A DNA stretch of 64,000 nucleotides from Membranipora membranacea (Eukaryota > Bryozoa > Gymnolaemata > Cheilostomatida > Membraniporidae), in contig OU612075.1 of the NCBI GenBank assembly GCA_914767715.1, forward strand, positions 10,974,001-11,038,000. Direction: 5' to 3'. Position 1 is the stretch's first letter, and each line of letters starts with the position of its first letter. Positions 24,501 to 39,500 of this stretch are shown in pieces. The notes beneath the pieces are model-generated. The model was not told the DNA's origin, did not search any database, and saw only the letters and a list, made by a program, of their open reading frames with translations. Position numbers and translations under genes: made by a program.

Positions 24501-27500
24501 AGTGAAATGGCAAACTCTCTACTGCAAAATCTGCACTCTTCTAGTGTTGTCAAAAGTTGATCCGCCTTGGCAGGTTGTGACCACGGAATGGAGTGAAAAT
24601 ACCCGCAAAGAATTATGACCTTCATACCTTGTAACGCTTTGTACTATAGTATCACAATCATGTCAAACGTCTTTGACAGTATGTAAGGCAAGTAGGACAA
24701 CAAAATTAATGACTTGGCAAGAAAAAAAGTCCTACTCATAAGCCTGCATTTTCCTTGCCAACATAAATAGACAATGAAAATCACTTGGATAGTGTCAATG
24801 CCATTAAGAAGAATGATGTTAGAAGCAGTGCCTTGCAAACCCTGGTGTGTTTCTGAGAAATATAACAATGACCAAGGCATTAACCGTATGAGAAATTGCT
24901 CATGTGACAGACAGTAGTTACAGTCTTAGTAATTATTACAGTCTTCCTCTACCCACAAGATAAGTACGCTTGGTGTCATAGGAATCATATTATGCCTAGT
25001 GCTATAATTAACTGCGGATTAAATTACTGTTCATGTTCTGAGAATGCAGGTCGTGTTGGTCGCTGTAGCGGGATAAAAAGGATATTGGTCCTTTTGTTTA
25101 CATTTTGCGGGATGACCCCCATTTTCTATCTATGAGCCATCTCCTGGGTATTATATACCTGCGGGCGTTTTTCTCAGATTATCCAAGGCTTGCCGACAAC
25201 TACTTGACCTTGTAACTGCATAATTGATTGTAGTAACCACCAGCGCAATATCCCCCACGAGTATTTTGGTATACTTTACACATTTTATGTCTACAATATG
25301 TGATACACTTTATATGTCTGCAGATAAATGAATGCATTTTGACATATTTTACGGATGTCTCAATTTGTTGCATCTTGCCAAGCAGAAGATGCTGTAACCT
25401 ACTTATCTAAAGAAAGTTCACTTTGAATAAATAATATTGCCATATTCAACCTAAATACTTATTTTAGTAACAGCCAACTATTTTAAGCTTGACATGAAGT
25501 TAGGAATTTGCTGGTATCAGGAGCCAATGTATACAGTCACTGTCAAGCTTGTCATTATAATTACACTGTACCATGACTTTGACATTTTACTGTCTGAAGC
25601 TGTAATAGCCTATAATTTCCTTATTCTTGCTCAGCTCTTTTGTTGGCAAAACTATCTTTCGATGAATATAGACATAATTTCCTGTTTGGATATCCACAAT
25701 TCCCTGTTATGATCAAAAACCCAGAGAATTCAATGTTAGCCAGAGTGAAGTTGAGTTTTGGGGTGACTTAATGTTAGCTAGCACCAATTTAAGCTAGCTC
25801 ATGTTTTGAGCTTGTTGTGTTTCCTCATCTTAATAACATGTCCTGTTTTATCTTTACTTCGGTAGGCCTATGAAGACTGGTTGCGGAGAAAACAAGATAA
25901 GCAAGAGAATACGAAGATATGTAAGATAGTGAGGGATGGTGCCATTGTTACTACTGAGTCACAATATATCAAGGTTAGAATATCACTTAAGATCATGTCA
26001 CAAACCAGGGGCATTGTATCCAATCTAGGGCAAGGCTAGTCGGTCAATCTCGCCGATGTTTGTGTAGTCAAGAAGGGATGTTGTACAGAGCTGAAGAAGG
26101 ACTTGCAGTTATCTCTAAGCAATGTCCTAGGGAAGAAAATACACCCGCATGTGCAGGGCGAGAATCAACTAAGATTACCATGCCCCCTCCTCCCCCAAAT
26201 GAGACTCAAACGCAATGCATGTATTATGAATCATTGAGCAATATAGAAAAAGAGACAACTATACAGTGATGCTTTTAGTTAATTTCTGGTTTGATATCTG
26301 ACCAGGCGTACAAGCCCAGCCAACCTAAGTACCTAGCATTGTACACTTGAGGTCCATATAATATTATGAGTTGACATGAATTTAATTTTACCATATCTGT
26401 GCTGTTTCGTATCTAAAGTCTTTCTAGGTTACGCTGCCTGCCCAAAGACAAAACTTATCAGTTTAGTATTCAGGCAGACTGCTAGGGGTCTATAATTGGG
26501 CTGCTTGATTTGAAAGAAAGATGGAAACTTTTATCATTTTAGTAGATGGCCAAATTCAACTTGATAGGTTGCAAGTACTTGCGTCCAGCCTGCATGATAT
26601 TACTTTATTGCCATTTCACTAGCCCAAAGTTCAAGTTCACTAAGCGGGGACAGGTGAATCATCAATTATTCTGTTGTAATACGGTCTTTGAATTAGACCA
26701 GTTATCCAATTTCCCTGTCCTTCAAATGTGTTGTTATGTTTTTGAGTGGGCTAGCTCAACTTTTATCAATATTGACATCGAGATGACCGCCCATCAGATA
26801 TATTATCTTGACGGTACTTTTTGGTCAAGTAACTGTGATAGTGCAGTGTATGGTGCATACAAATACAGTTAACTCCTCTTAATTCAAACTTCATAATTCA
26901 GAACTCCTGTTAATTCAGACAAGGAAAATTGGTCCCTTCAGTCGGATCTCAGTGCATTGTAATGTCACATAATTCAAACTCTGCTCAATTAGGACAAAAT
27001 TTGGTGATCCTCAGTGGTTTGAATTAAGTGGAGTGCACTGTATAGAGTTCTATCCAGTTTTCCTACATTCGGGTGTGCTCCCCTTCCACTGCGGCTGAAC
27101 AGTTACTGCGGCTGAACTGTGGGGAGATGCAGTGCTGAATGCCGGCAAACTGGACCAAACTTTGTCTATGTGAATACAGATCAGCATGGTCAAGCTACAT
27201 ATACAGTATAAATGTATACATACATATGTACAGTATACATACACATAACAAACATTTTCTCAGTGGATGAAGTTTGAGTGACATTCTTAGCATTACATAG
27301 CCCGCACCTATAAACTTGGTAAATGTACTATGTATTTGATTATGCAATGCCATTTCTGTCCAGACTGCTGGTAGTAGTATTCCGTTACCAACCAAAGAGC
27401 TGTGGTCGGTGTTGGAATTCTACTACCAGTACCCTGGTCGAAGGACCCTGGACAGAGTACACTGGGCGGAGTGCTTGCAACCTTGCAAACATAGTTACGC

Positions 27501-30500
27501 TGAAAAACCTTTCCAATGCGACATCACTCTGTGCAGGTGCAGCCATCAGCACCAATGGCAGACATGTTACGTGTTATGTATACATTATGTGTCATACATA
27601 TACAACTTGGGCAGACATCATTACGTCACGTTATGTATAATTATTAAAAATCATATATATTTATATACTGTAGTCATACATATGTTTGTAGGTTGGAGAT
27701 ATTGTGAGGGTTGAGGATAATGAGCCATTTCCATGTGATCTCGTCTTATTATCCAGTAGTGATGATCAGGGTCAGTGCTCTATCACTACAGCTAACCTCG
27801 ACGGTGAAACTAATCTCAAGGTTAGTCTGACCAGGTCCTATTTGTAAATCCTGAATTCCTTATGATTAGTAACCTACAGGAGTATAAGTTAGCTAGGGCT
27901 AGGTTTCGCTAGTTTGGGATGACTCTATGTTGGCTAGCACTTTGGTTCCTATCACAAGGTTTTAAAGCCTCCCCCCCCCCCCCCCCCAAAGACGAAGTAA
28001 TGTTTCGTTTGCTGTTTGGAAATCCCACAATTGCCTATGATCAATACCCTAGAGGAATCAAATGTTAGCTAGCACCAATTTTAGCTAGATAAGGTTGAAG
28101 CTTGGTAAAAGTAGAGATGGTGAATAAAGGTTGGAACTATTACAAGTATCTGCGCAATGGCAAACTTTTCCTCCTTAGAACAATTTACTCATCTATGGTA
28201 GTTTGTTGGGCTTGCTGAGGCAGGACAGCCAAAATGCCAAATAACTGAAATCTGTCTGCTGCAAATTTTGAGAACTTCCATATTTTATTATTTCTGATAC
28301 TTAAATTTGTCTTGTATCCAGTACTATGAAATATGTGGAATGGTTTTATTTGGAACTTAGTCTGTCCATGTGATTGGTAAAATGTACACTTTGATTCTAT
28401 AATGTGTCTGCTCTGACATTTAATGTTGCAACTAGTATCCATAATGTAACAAGCAGCTAGCCACAATACTGTACATGTCATTAACATAATATCACAGTCA
28501 CAGAGTGAGGATAAGTAAGGATAATATGAAAATTTATTTAACTGAGTTCAGTCACCATTTAATCTTAGCAATTCCCAGGCCTACCAATTATTCATTCAGC
28601 ATTTTTCCTTGAGAAGTAAATATTAGCTTGAGTTAGTTGTGGTGACTTAAAGTTGGCTAGCACTAATATTATAATCTGAGGTCACAGCTAAATGTAAAGT
28701 AATGTTAGCTAGCCATAAATTTTACCTTCCAAGCCTTTTCTCCTGGGAATACTTGACTCCACTGATGTAGAGTACTGTCACCAGAGTTGTGGAATGCCTC
28801 AAGAGAACATAACAGTTCAATCATAATTTATTACCCCAAGCCTGAAAGTGAAGGTAATGAACTCATAAATTACAGGACTTTCTATTTATATAATTTATTG
28901 GCAACCAACTGAGGAAAATTGTAACGCAAATCATAGTAAAAAGCTCAGCAAGTTCTCATCACCTTTTCCTCTCCTCTATAAGCAAAACTACATATCACAG
29001 AGTAAGGATATATCCTTATCCTTACTCTGTGTACATATCTAGTAGTGGGATGGGGGGCGGGGAAACAAGAGTCTGGGGGCTCTGACTTTCTATCCAGCCA
29101 TGTTTGCTGTTTTCATCCCAAGGTGCAACATCTGAATTTATCAAGTCTTTTGTCCGAGGCTTCCTGCACTCTGATACAAGTGAAATTTCTTTTAAATTTT
29201 GATGCTAGGCAGACTTGGTGGACTTTTTACCATGCCCTGTTTTAAATTTCATCTACCCAATCAATGGATAAAGTGTTTGAAGTGGGCCATAAACTAATTT
29301 GAATTTCATAGAAATCTATCTTTTTCATCCCCACTCATTCAGGGCTCTGTTTGCTATATACTACCTGTGTCCTGATAAGGGCCTTCTGCTGTGAGGGATT
29401 ACAATAAAAAAACTACAAGCGTGGCAAAATCCTGTTAATCATACCCTGAGTCAATATTGTTACTCATCAATTCATGTTGTCTGTTAGGATCGGAACCATA
29501 AATACAGGAGGTCTATGCTTAGTATGATGTGTATGCACGAACATCAAGCATATGAAGAATTGAAGATCCCCTTCTGTCTTGCCAAAAAAGGCTTTAGAGC
29601 CCCTATCCCACACAAACTACCCAAGTACAAGGGGAGGCGCAAAATAGGGCCATGGAATAAAACATAGTGTGGTTTACCTTCAACTGTAAACTCTCACATT
29701 TTCTTCCTGTTTTCTTCTGTAGACGTTTATTTGCCTTCCTGACACTAAAGATAACGACACACCTGAGAAGTTACAGGCCTTACAAGGTATGATAGACTGT
29801 CAGCAGCCTATCACAGACCTCTACAGATTCGTCGGGAAGATAACTCTGTACAGTGGTAGTCCACCGCCGGTAACAAAAGCGCTACAAGCTCAAAATGTTC
29901 TACTGCGAGGTGCTAAACTCAAAAACACTGACTTTGTTTATGGTAAGTATATAAGCCTAAGTTCAGAGATGCTCAAAGGGTGGCCACGGCGTTGAGGGCG
30001 CCTTTACTTTTGTTTAATAGAAACAAACTGTGATGCTAACCCATAGTGCAAGTTTTCAAAACTACCCATATACCAAAGCAAAGTCAAGCTACTAGAACTA
30101 CAATGGTATGTAGGAAGTCCCATTGGCAGACTGCATCACAGCGACATTGTCAGGTTACATGGAGTGGGTTGGACAGTAATATTAGGCACTTGGCCTGTAG
30201 AGTTCAACTTTGAACATCAAGGTTATGAATTAGGTTAATGAGTAACCTACCAGTATACGTGTATGGGCTCTCAATTACTGAAATTGGCAGCTTATTTTGT
30301 AAACAAATTGGCACAATTAGTGAACTGAATGGGTTTGATCAGACAGAATCAAGGAACAAGGCTTTATACGTATGATGCCTGTTCGCAGTACATGACACAG
30401 TATTAAGTTGAAACTAGAGACCCAGTTGCAGAGCAGGAAAACCAATCCTGACTGTTGTTGCATCAGATTAAAGTTCAACTCATTGCATTTTTAATTAAGA

Positions 30501-33500
30501 CTAACATTCCCAACTTAGGCTTTTGTTGCCTAACATATTAGGTAATCAATTTCAACTCTCAAGTCTTATAATAAATAATAAGTTTTTAGACATTCTACAG
30601 CTATTTAGGCATATCCAGGGTAATCTGCTCCGAAGTCGTTAACTTGCGTTGTACTTGTGGCAATGTCAATTTTTCTTTTTATAGGCGTCGCAGTATATAC
30701 AGGGCATGACACTAAGCTTGCATTGAATTCTAAAATAACATCTGGGAAAAGATCTAGAATAGAAACGTAAGTATATTTCTGCTTTCTTTTCCTCAGGCAT
30801 CATCTATCATCACAGTAAGCATCATCAGTGGCAGCGTCAGGTTCTAATTAGTCTAATGCAACCTGAAATTCAAGCCAATTCAGTATCCCATGTCCTGTCA
30901 AATTCTGTACTTTGTCTCTCTTTGTTGGTTCTCAGGACGCTATTTCTTTGCCTACACAAACCACACCATAATAAGAATTTCTTTGTTCTACTTATCAAAA
31001 GTGCAAAGTTGACTGCTCAATGATATTTTTAAAAGTAATGTGGAAAGCCTTTGCATTTCTCTATTAAGCCAGTGAAGCTGAGCTGCTCCTATTCTGCAAA
31101 CATGACCTCCTGCAGTCTCCCATCAATAAAAAAAACTCGCTCTGTTGCTGCTGTTTTGGTGCTTGTTCTATGATGTAGCTATGTTGTCATGTTTCACAAT
31201 TTACCTATATACATTAAGAGACTGTTACCAGGGAGAATGGAATGTTGTTACAAAGGAAAGCGACTTCCCCTCATCTAGTAATATGCCAACATCTCAAACT
31301 CAAATCGAGTGATTAATGCAATACCTTACTCCAAAAGAAAACAGTTTTTGTTTTCTATCAAAAGGTTTTGATGTCTCCCTCCACTCCCTGATGACACAGT
31401 AAATGTATTGGTTGCGCTTTAGATTGCTTTATGTTCTAATATAATGACTATACCATCGTTATTCTTTTCCTGTAGAAATCTGAACTGCAACATCATAGAC
31501 TCAAAAAGGTCAAAACTCATGTTGCATGACTCAATATTTGCTTACGAATATAGCGAACTGATGTAGTTAACATTGTCATTATTTTTTCTGTAGCAAGTTG
31601 AACAGCTACCTGATAGTATACTTGGTATATATGTTTGTGGAGTGTTTGATATCTACTATACTACGATACTGGTCTCTGAGCGCTTACTGGCTCGAGCCTG
31701 ATGGTACGAGAGCTCAGTGGTACTTACCATTAGAGTATGACTACGGTGATGACTATGATCCTGATTCTAAAGTGTCGGTGAGTCTCCTCGCTATGCCCCC
31801 CTATCAATTTTGCTTCAGCTTAGGTACACAGGCTATGTTGGTTTGAGCGCCCAATCTCTATTCGTCAGGGCTTGTAGATGTCACCTACCTAGTAAATTCA
31901 TATTTGGTACACAAGCTAGCAGTTGGATAAAGTAACACATGCCTGTCTCTTTCCAATTGCTTAAGATACATATAGAGAATTCATTGAGCACAAAATTTCC
32001 AGACTTCCAGCAGTAGTTTAAGTTGAATGCTAACAGATGTAAGGCAAGGTAAAGAGACTGAAAACTATTTTGGTACAGAAGTGGATCATAGTGGATTATA
32101 GTGATTTCTTGACTACTCCTGAACACTATGATCCTAGCTTTAGATCCTAATTATGATTTTTGTACCCTCCCATCATGTCAACCCAAATGATTAGTACACT
32201 CCATGTGTACAAAACATTCAAAGGTTTCAAAGGATTTAATACTTTCTCTTTTATTTACAGGCTGGCCAAGTGGTGATAGACTTCATATACTTCTACATAA
32301 TCTACAATTACGTAATACCCATCTCACTCTATGTAACTATAGGTAGGTTAGATTGATATCTTTTAATTTCCATGTATTTTTTGCAATAAAATGATTGTCA
32401 AAATTCATGGCATGATATACATGGTATATTGGCTTGGGCCACGTGTGAATGGTAGATGATCTTATAAAATTCAATCTAGTTATGCAATATCTCCCATTGT
32501 ATTGCTGCAGAAATGTAGGACATGGAATCTACTGTGTTCCTTTAGGAAAACATGTATATAGAACATATGGCATATAGTATATATTGTACATATATTCCAA
32601 AATTGTCTCAGCTTTGGAGCGATGTTGAACAAAGGTAGATCCATTTTGTCCACTTGTGAAGGAATAAAATAACATTTGTCTTGATGTTTCACAGAGTTGC
32701 AGAAGTTTGTGGGGTCTGTGTTCTTCGCACTTGATATTGAAATGTATGATGAAAAGTTACAAGAGAGGGCTAAGGCAAATACATCAGATCTCAATGAAGA
32801 GTTGGGCCAGGTGTGTGAAAAATTATACTAATTAATTTTATTTTCAATTTGAATTGAAGCCTCACATGGCATTTTGAAAACTCACTTCCATCTACCTTAG
32901 TGGATCAAGTTGGGGTTGCCCTCTTTGAGATGCAGGCAGCTCATCAGTAGAATATGAACAACCAGAATGCAGACAAATTGGATCAAACTTCATCTATGTA
33001 GAGTGAATATAAGCTAGGGTGATGTGGTGTTAGCTAGCACAAATTTCAACCAGTTGAGGTTGTATTTTATAATTACTTATGAGGTTGATAAATGTCCGCG
33101 AGTGGCTCTCACTGAAAACTTCAAGAAACTGTCAACATTAACGAACCCTAATGGTAAATTTGTCTCAACCAAAAAATGGATTTACACGCCATAGTTTTTG
33201 ATATAATTATATGTAGATGAACAAATATATGACAATATTTCTAGGTTGCTTTGTTGCAGACAGACTTGAGAATGTTTTCAATTTGTTTAATATTTATTTA
33301 TTTATTGCAGGTTGAATACTTATTCTGTGATAAGACGGGTACACTCACAGAGAATATTATGCAGTTTAGACAATGCTCTATAAACGGTAAACTATACACT
33401 GAGGAGAAAGGAGAGTTTACTCGCGCCTACGAGGCAGAGGCTAAACTCCAGGTACAATATTATACAGTTTTCAACTTCTGTGCATGAACTTTACTTATAT

Positions 33501-36500
33501 CCAGAATGTCATGGCTTCTTGTCAAACTTCATGTTAATTAAAACCGTGTAACAACTATATTAAATATTTTTGCCACTTTTGTTTCTGTAGGCTGAGAAGG
33601 CTGGTCGTGTGAGGCGGCGCAGTGGTAGAGAGAGCAGCACATATGCTCGTCCCGGCAGCGTTAAATCCCGGGGAGGCAGCGTCAGGTCACAGACTCTGAT
33701 GTCACTGCAGCACAAGAAGATAGTGGAGCAGCAGGAGGCAGAGGAAGGGGAGGCACTGAGTCAACAGACTACCGATAGTGTTATAGACGACTCCGCTGCT
33801 GGAGAAGAGGTGGATGGGGGTGATGAAGTCGATGGAGTAAGTAAACTAAATATCAGTTTGAGGGGTAAATTGGTAAAACATTATATGTTGGAAAGAGGTA
33901 AAAAATGTAATAAAGAGGAAAAGAAATTGTATGTTCGAAATGGAGACCTTTGCCAGGGTGATGATTAGGGACAAAAAGTGACATCATAATATTACCCCTT
34001 AACTCTTTTGGTTCAACCAGAGAGAATGTTTTTGCCATGGTTCAACCATTCTGCAGGGGTTCACATTATAGTCCTGAAAGTGAACTACTTATCTAAAAAC
34101 TAGGCATTGCACTCATGAAGAGCCATCATGATCAAACTTACTAGACTGATTTATAATACACATACTTTTGTTTGACATGGTTGCCTTATTTTACCTGTAG
34201 AGTATGACAACATCATTCTTTGAAGTTTTATCCCTCTGTCACACCGTCCAAATAGAGGAAGCAGTTCCATCTGTAACAACCAATGGTAATGGTAGCGCTA
34301 ACTCAATACCTACAAGCCCTACGAGCCCAATGTCAGCAGACACCACCGAGACAGGGTTTGATACAGTGGATAGCACTCCTAAAGTAAATGGGTCAGCTGG
34401 TAAAGCGGTGGATACAGACACAAACGGGGATGTGAGTTCTGATGGAATGGGATACGAATACAACGCTGCTTCTCCGGACGAGAAAGCTCTAGTGGAGGCT
34501 TGCAGACTGTAAGTGTTACCTCGGACAAGCTTTGCTCCCCACCAAAACAAGCTTGGCAAGACAGGCTAAACCTCGGTGTGATATTTTCTCAATGGAAAAG
34601 ATAAAACCATATAGAATATGATAGGACAAAATATGGCAATTAAATAAAGCGATAGTGAAGAAATTTTGAAATTTAGTGTGAACCGGCCTAGTTTTGTAAA
34701 AATGTACTTCCAAACAGCTTAGCTAAATCTTTCTCATCATATCTGGCATGCTAGTGAGATGGGTTGGTCAACACTGATCTGACTAAGGATTTCTGATGTC
34801 GCATCAGAGTGTGGCAACTTCCATTTTTTTTGCAAATTTGCATCATGCAGGCAGAGGTTTATGTTTTTATGAAAAGTAGAATGTATGTGAAATTGACCAA
34901 ATCCGTCCATTACTAGAAATGTAATGCTGGTAAGATTTTTATTGTTTTATGTTTTAGATTTGGGATTGTCTACCATGGATCAAAAGAAAATAAACTTCAT
35001 GTCAACTTTTACGGGAAAAATAGATATTTCACTCTACATGAAGTGCTAGACTTCGACTCCGATAGAAAGTGCATGAGTGTCATCATAGAAAATGATAAAG
35101 GTTTGTATATGTTGTTATGGAGGTATATATTGAAAACTATAGCCTCCAATACAAATTCATATTATGCAACTATCCGGTATCCGATATCGATCACAATCCA
35201 CCAACCTTCATATCGAGGCCAATTTTATTAGGCCAATGGGATCCTTACAACCTAGACTTGTTAAAAATCTGTAGTAAATCAGCTACAACTGTCTCACAGA
35301 TAGATCTCACAATGGATTTGTAGACTCGAAGTTTTTATCCTTCCCCACATTATATTCAACATCCTAATCTATTGAACTTGATGATGCACAAAACAAGGAT
35401 TAATACCTCATCTTATACGGGCGCATTTAACATTTTACTATTATGGTAATAAGTTATGTTCCGATTTACCAATATTTGGAGATGCCCCCATAGACTTATT
35501 ATATTAAGTCTATGGTTGTTGACTTGAGCTGCTGGTATGCTAGTAGGGCGAGAGCCACCCAAAATGCAGGCAATTAGGTAAAGGGCCTCTGCAGATTTCC
35601 CTACACTGGTGCATAGGTTACCTGATTTTCTGTATTACTATGATATTTTCAGGAGAGTATATGGTGCTATGTAAAGGAGCAGAGTCCTCTGTGCTACAGA
35701 AATGTGTTAGCGGACCTATAGATGAAACTATCGAACATGTCGACTACTATGCTGGGGTATGTACCAGTATATATTATAGGATAGTCAAGTATTCACAGGA
35801 AGGAAAGTTCGGTTTTTTCATGTCTGCTCAGATTAGTGAAAATTATAGCTAGCCAGTATTTACTCAACATTTTTGGTATGTAAAATTGGTGCTACCTTAT
35901 TTTGAGTCTTCCCTAATCTAGCTAACTCAAATCTAGGTCAGCTAATAATTGATGATATATTGTTTACTCTCCTGTATTTCTCACTGTGTCAACACAAAAA
36001 AAATATTTTCTACAACAGATATTTGAACAACCTAAAGTTGATTTATGATTGGGAGTTGTGCCCTTACTTAACATGTGCACACGATACCCTGCAAAATGAA
36101 AAATCAGTGCACATGGAATCAATTCTAATGAATAGGAGCAATGTAGGAGTTTTGATACACTAAACTATATTCAGAGCATGTCTTGCCTATTGACTAGTTA
36201 GATTTGAGAAAAAAAGGGTAGAGAAGGAAATTTATTAAATCAGATTTATTTTATTGAGCGATATGAACATAAGCAGAAATGAATGTCTGATAAAAACCAG
36301 CAAGTAGATATGTATATAACTTTAGTCAAAAGAAAATATGAAACTGTATTATGGAATGTGTTTCATTATGCAGCCGATACCTTATTAGAATGCTTTTATT
36401 CATGGAAAAATATGATGTTTCAAAATACAAAAAGAGTGCTCTGGGGTTTCTTTCACAAAGAAATATTATGAAATCATAGGAACACAAGCTGTGCCGCAGA

Positions 36501-39500
36501 GAATAAAATGTAATAATAAGTATTTATTATTAATTTCATATTAATAAGAATAATTATCCTTTTTTGAAAACAAACAACCCTCAACCATAAGAAACCATAG
36601 CCATACATAATATCTGTTGTATATGGCTACGTTGGTTACCTAGCCGGATGTTTGTTCATCAAATGTCACCAATACTGTCACTTGCTCTAAATTAATCTAC
36701 AACCTGCAAACTATCTACTCTACTATCTTACTGAGCTTTATAACACCAGGAAATTATGATACTTTCATGCAACACCGAACGCATATTTGAATAAAGCGAC
36801 CCCAATGCATTTACTTGTCTATTCATACATTTACGGAAAACTGATAGGATGGTTAAAGCTCTGAACAGAAGTTCCTCCTGCTACCTGGTTTGAGATGAAT
36901 ATAATACATTATTGAAGATTTTAATTAAATTTTTTAAAACTCAATATTTATGACCAAGTCAGCATATCTCTTCAGTCCAGTTGAATGACGGCCAGATATT
37001 GATTATTACACAGTGGAATGTTCAGTATAAATTGGTCATTGCTTAGATTAAGTTAGAAATCTATAATATTTAACATGTTCCTCACGCAAAGGTATGATTG
37101 AGCCTGAAAGCCTCAGCTTCCTCATTACTTATAGTCCTAGTCCATTGTTGAGTCTTACTCAGAACTTAGCCTTCTCAATGATCTCTATCTCAGATGTTGG
37201 TCTCCATACACTCCTTATCATACTATCACTTCTAGAGATACTTGTGCTAGCTTCTGGCTGGGCTGGTGCCACTACAGATTGACCTCTGAAAAGAAAGAAT
37301 AATATTTGAACATGAATTGTAAAAGTTTGAAGTCTGACACTTGATGTCCTCGCTTGGTTGTAAGGTTGCTCATACCAATTGTCACCAAACTGTAATTAGA
37401 TAGCCTCAAATTTGTCACCAATTTGCCGCCTATTGTGACATGTTGGTCAACTTTTTGTCACCAGTTTGTCACAAATTTGGCTTAAGTTTGTCGAAAGATT
37501 TCAAAGCTCTCTTAGTTTGACGTTCCTAGTTCCTAGATTGAAGAGTTAGCTCCATTTAAATGGTCTACATTTCTGGGAAACATTTCTGCTCAGCCTGATT
37601 GTCATTCAAATTTGAAATGTCAATCTTCAGTTCTCTATTATTGGTGTTTTCACAACTGAGTGTCAGGTGAGTGAAGCTCAATCAATAATAACAAGATTAT
37701 CATGGCAATATCATGAGAAATGTTCAGCTTTTCAGGTTAGTCTAGGTCAGTCTGAGCTGCTGATGAATGAATCTAACAATTCAGTAACAGGATTAATAGC
37801 CCTCCTCAATTTTGTTGCTCCTCAGAGTCAGGTGATGTTTGCAGGTTTTTTTCCTGAAATTCATTATTGGAATCTGATTGTGTCTATGTTTGGATTTGAG
37901 ATTAAATCTTAAGAAGCCAAGTGTGTTTAGGTGTTACCTGTTCTTGTTAACTTGAGCATAAACATCCTCCTCGATTGGGGGTGGTGGTGGAATTATAACT
38001 GTCTCGTCTGCGTCAAGATCTGTCACAGGGGTGCCTGGTGTCAGAGGGGGTGGCATCGACTCAGGGGGTGGTGGTGGCATTGAGTATGACGCATAAGGGG
38101 TCTGAAACAAGAAATATTGCTATACTAGTACTGTTATTTCAAAGTGTAACATATTGATTTCAAAATTGCATGCTGTGTTTGTTGATGCCTGCTACTGTCA
38201 AGTTTCAAGCCTCAAATTTACCTCACTATTGATCGTCACTTTATAACCTCGATCAACAAGCAATGGCAGAACTAGTCCCACTGATGCAAGCACAGAATAT
38301 CCAATAAAATTTATTCACCTCTTCCTCGTCGAATGCCGGGTTTTCATGAGCCTGAGGTTGATCCTCGTGCACATCTACAGCTGCCGCAGCTCTAGTAGGG
38401 GAAGTACCTGTTCCACTGTCTACGTCCTCGTCTATAACAGGGGAGATAACTACTAAAATCCCAAATTTTCAATTTTCATGAGAAGCTAATGGCTCAACAG
38501 GGTACGCTAAAAACACGCCTGCAATTCAAATCTAGTCTGGTGATCTAAGGACAACAATTCCAGTCCTGGGTAATCAAGAAGAATGCACTCTTTAATGTGC
38601 CTTTAGTTTGTCCAAACTGTGAAACATTCTAATACCTAGCATCATAATGAATTACCGAATCACCTATAACTCGGGATTGGCAGCCTATTTTTCTTTCAGC
38701 AGCACGTTTCAAATTAAGACTGATTTTTGCTCAAGTTCTCAGGTTCTTGTTGCAACCTGGAAGTGCTTCAAAGCTTGAGTGAGTACGATAGTAAACAAAG
38801 GCACACATTGACATTCTCAAATCTTGGCAAATTGTGTTTGATTGTTAGTCACACCCGTCAATATAAGTTTCAAAGCCTCTGGGAATCCAGAATTTTTCCT
38901 GGAACTGGTCATGAAATATTTAACAATTAATTGTTCACTTTTGATTTGTTATATTAGTGAGGACTAAACTGAATGCTCCCCCAAGTACCATTCACTCTCA
39001 TTTTGCAAGCAGTATGCAAAATATATCAAGTTCTACAAAATTGAACAAAGTTTTTAGCTATATAGGTTGATAGAAGAGCTACGAGATTGATACGAGATCG
39101 ATGTCACAGTTAGTAAGATGTATTACCATCTGATTGAGTTGTGTTAACTTGAGAGGAATCATCACTACCCTGGAAATCAACAACAACAGGTTCTTGTTCC
39201 TCGGGTGGAGGTGTAGGTGTCGGGACTGGTTCAGTTATGACAACTGGTACAGGTGCCACAACAGCGGCAGGTGTGTCTGCAAACAAACATGCTTAGTGAT
39301 TAGTGACTACAACAGTGTTAGATTGTTAGTTATGGCTTAAGGTGTGGCTACACACAAGGTATCTTCCGTAGGAGTTGTGTCCCTTTATCAATTTGGGGTG
39401 AGTCGGCCACTTGGGGAATGGCCTTTGGATTGCTAGGTTAGGAGAAGACGACTTAAGGCATCTTAAGCTTTTCTAGGAAGTTTATGCAGGCTTCTCTGAC

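Noticed and set aside
34239-34559. 106-codon minus-strand ORF
   Set aside because: It is the antisense shadow of flippase exon 34201-34508.
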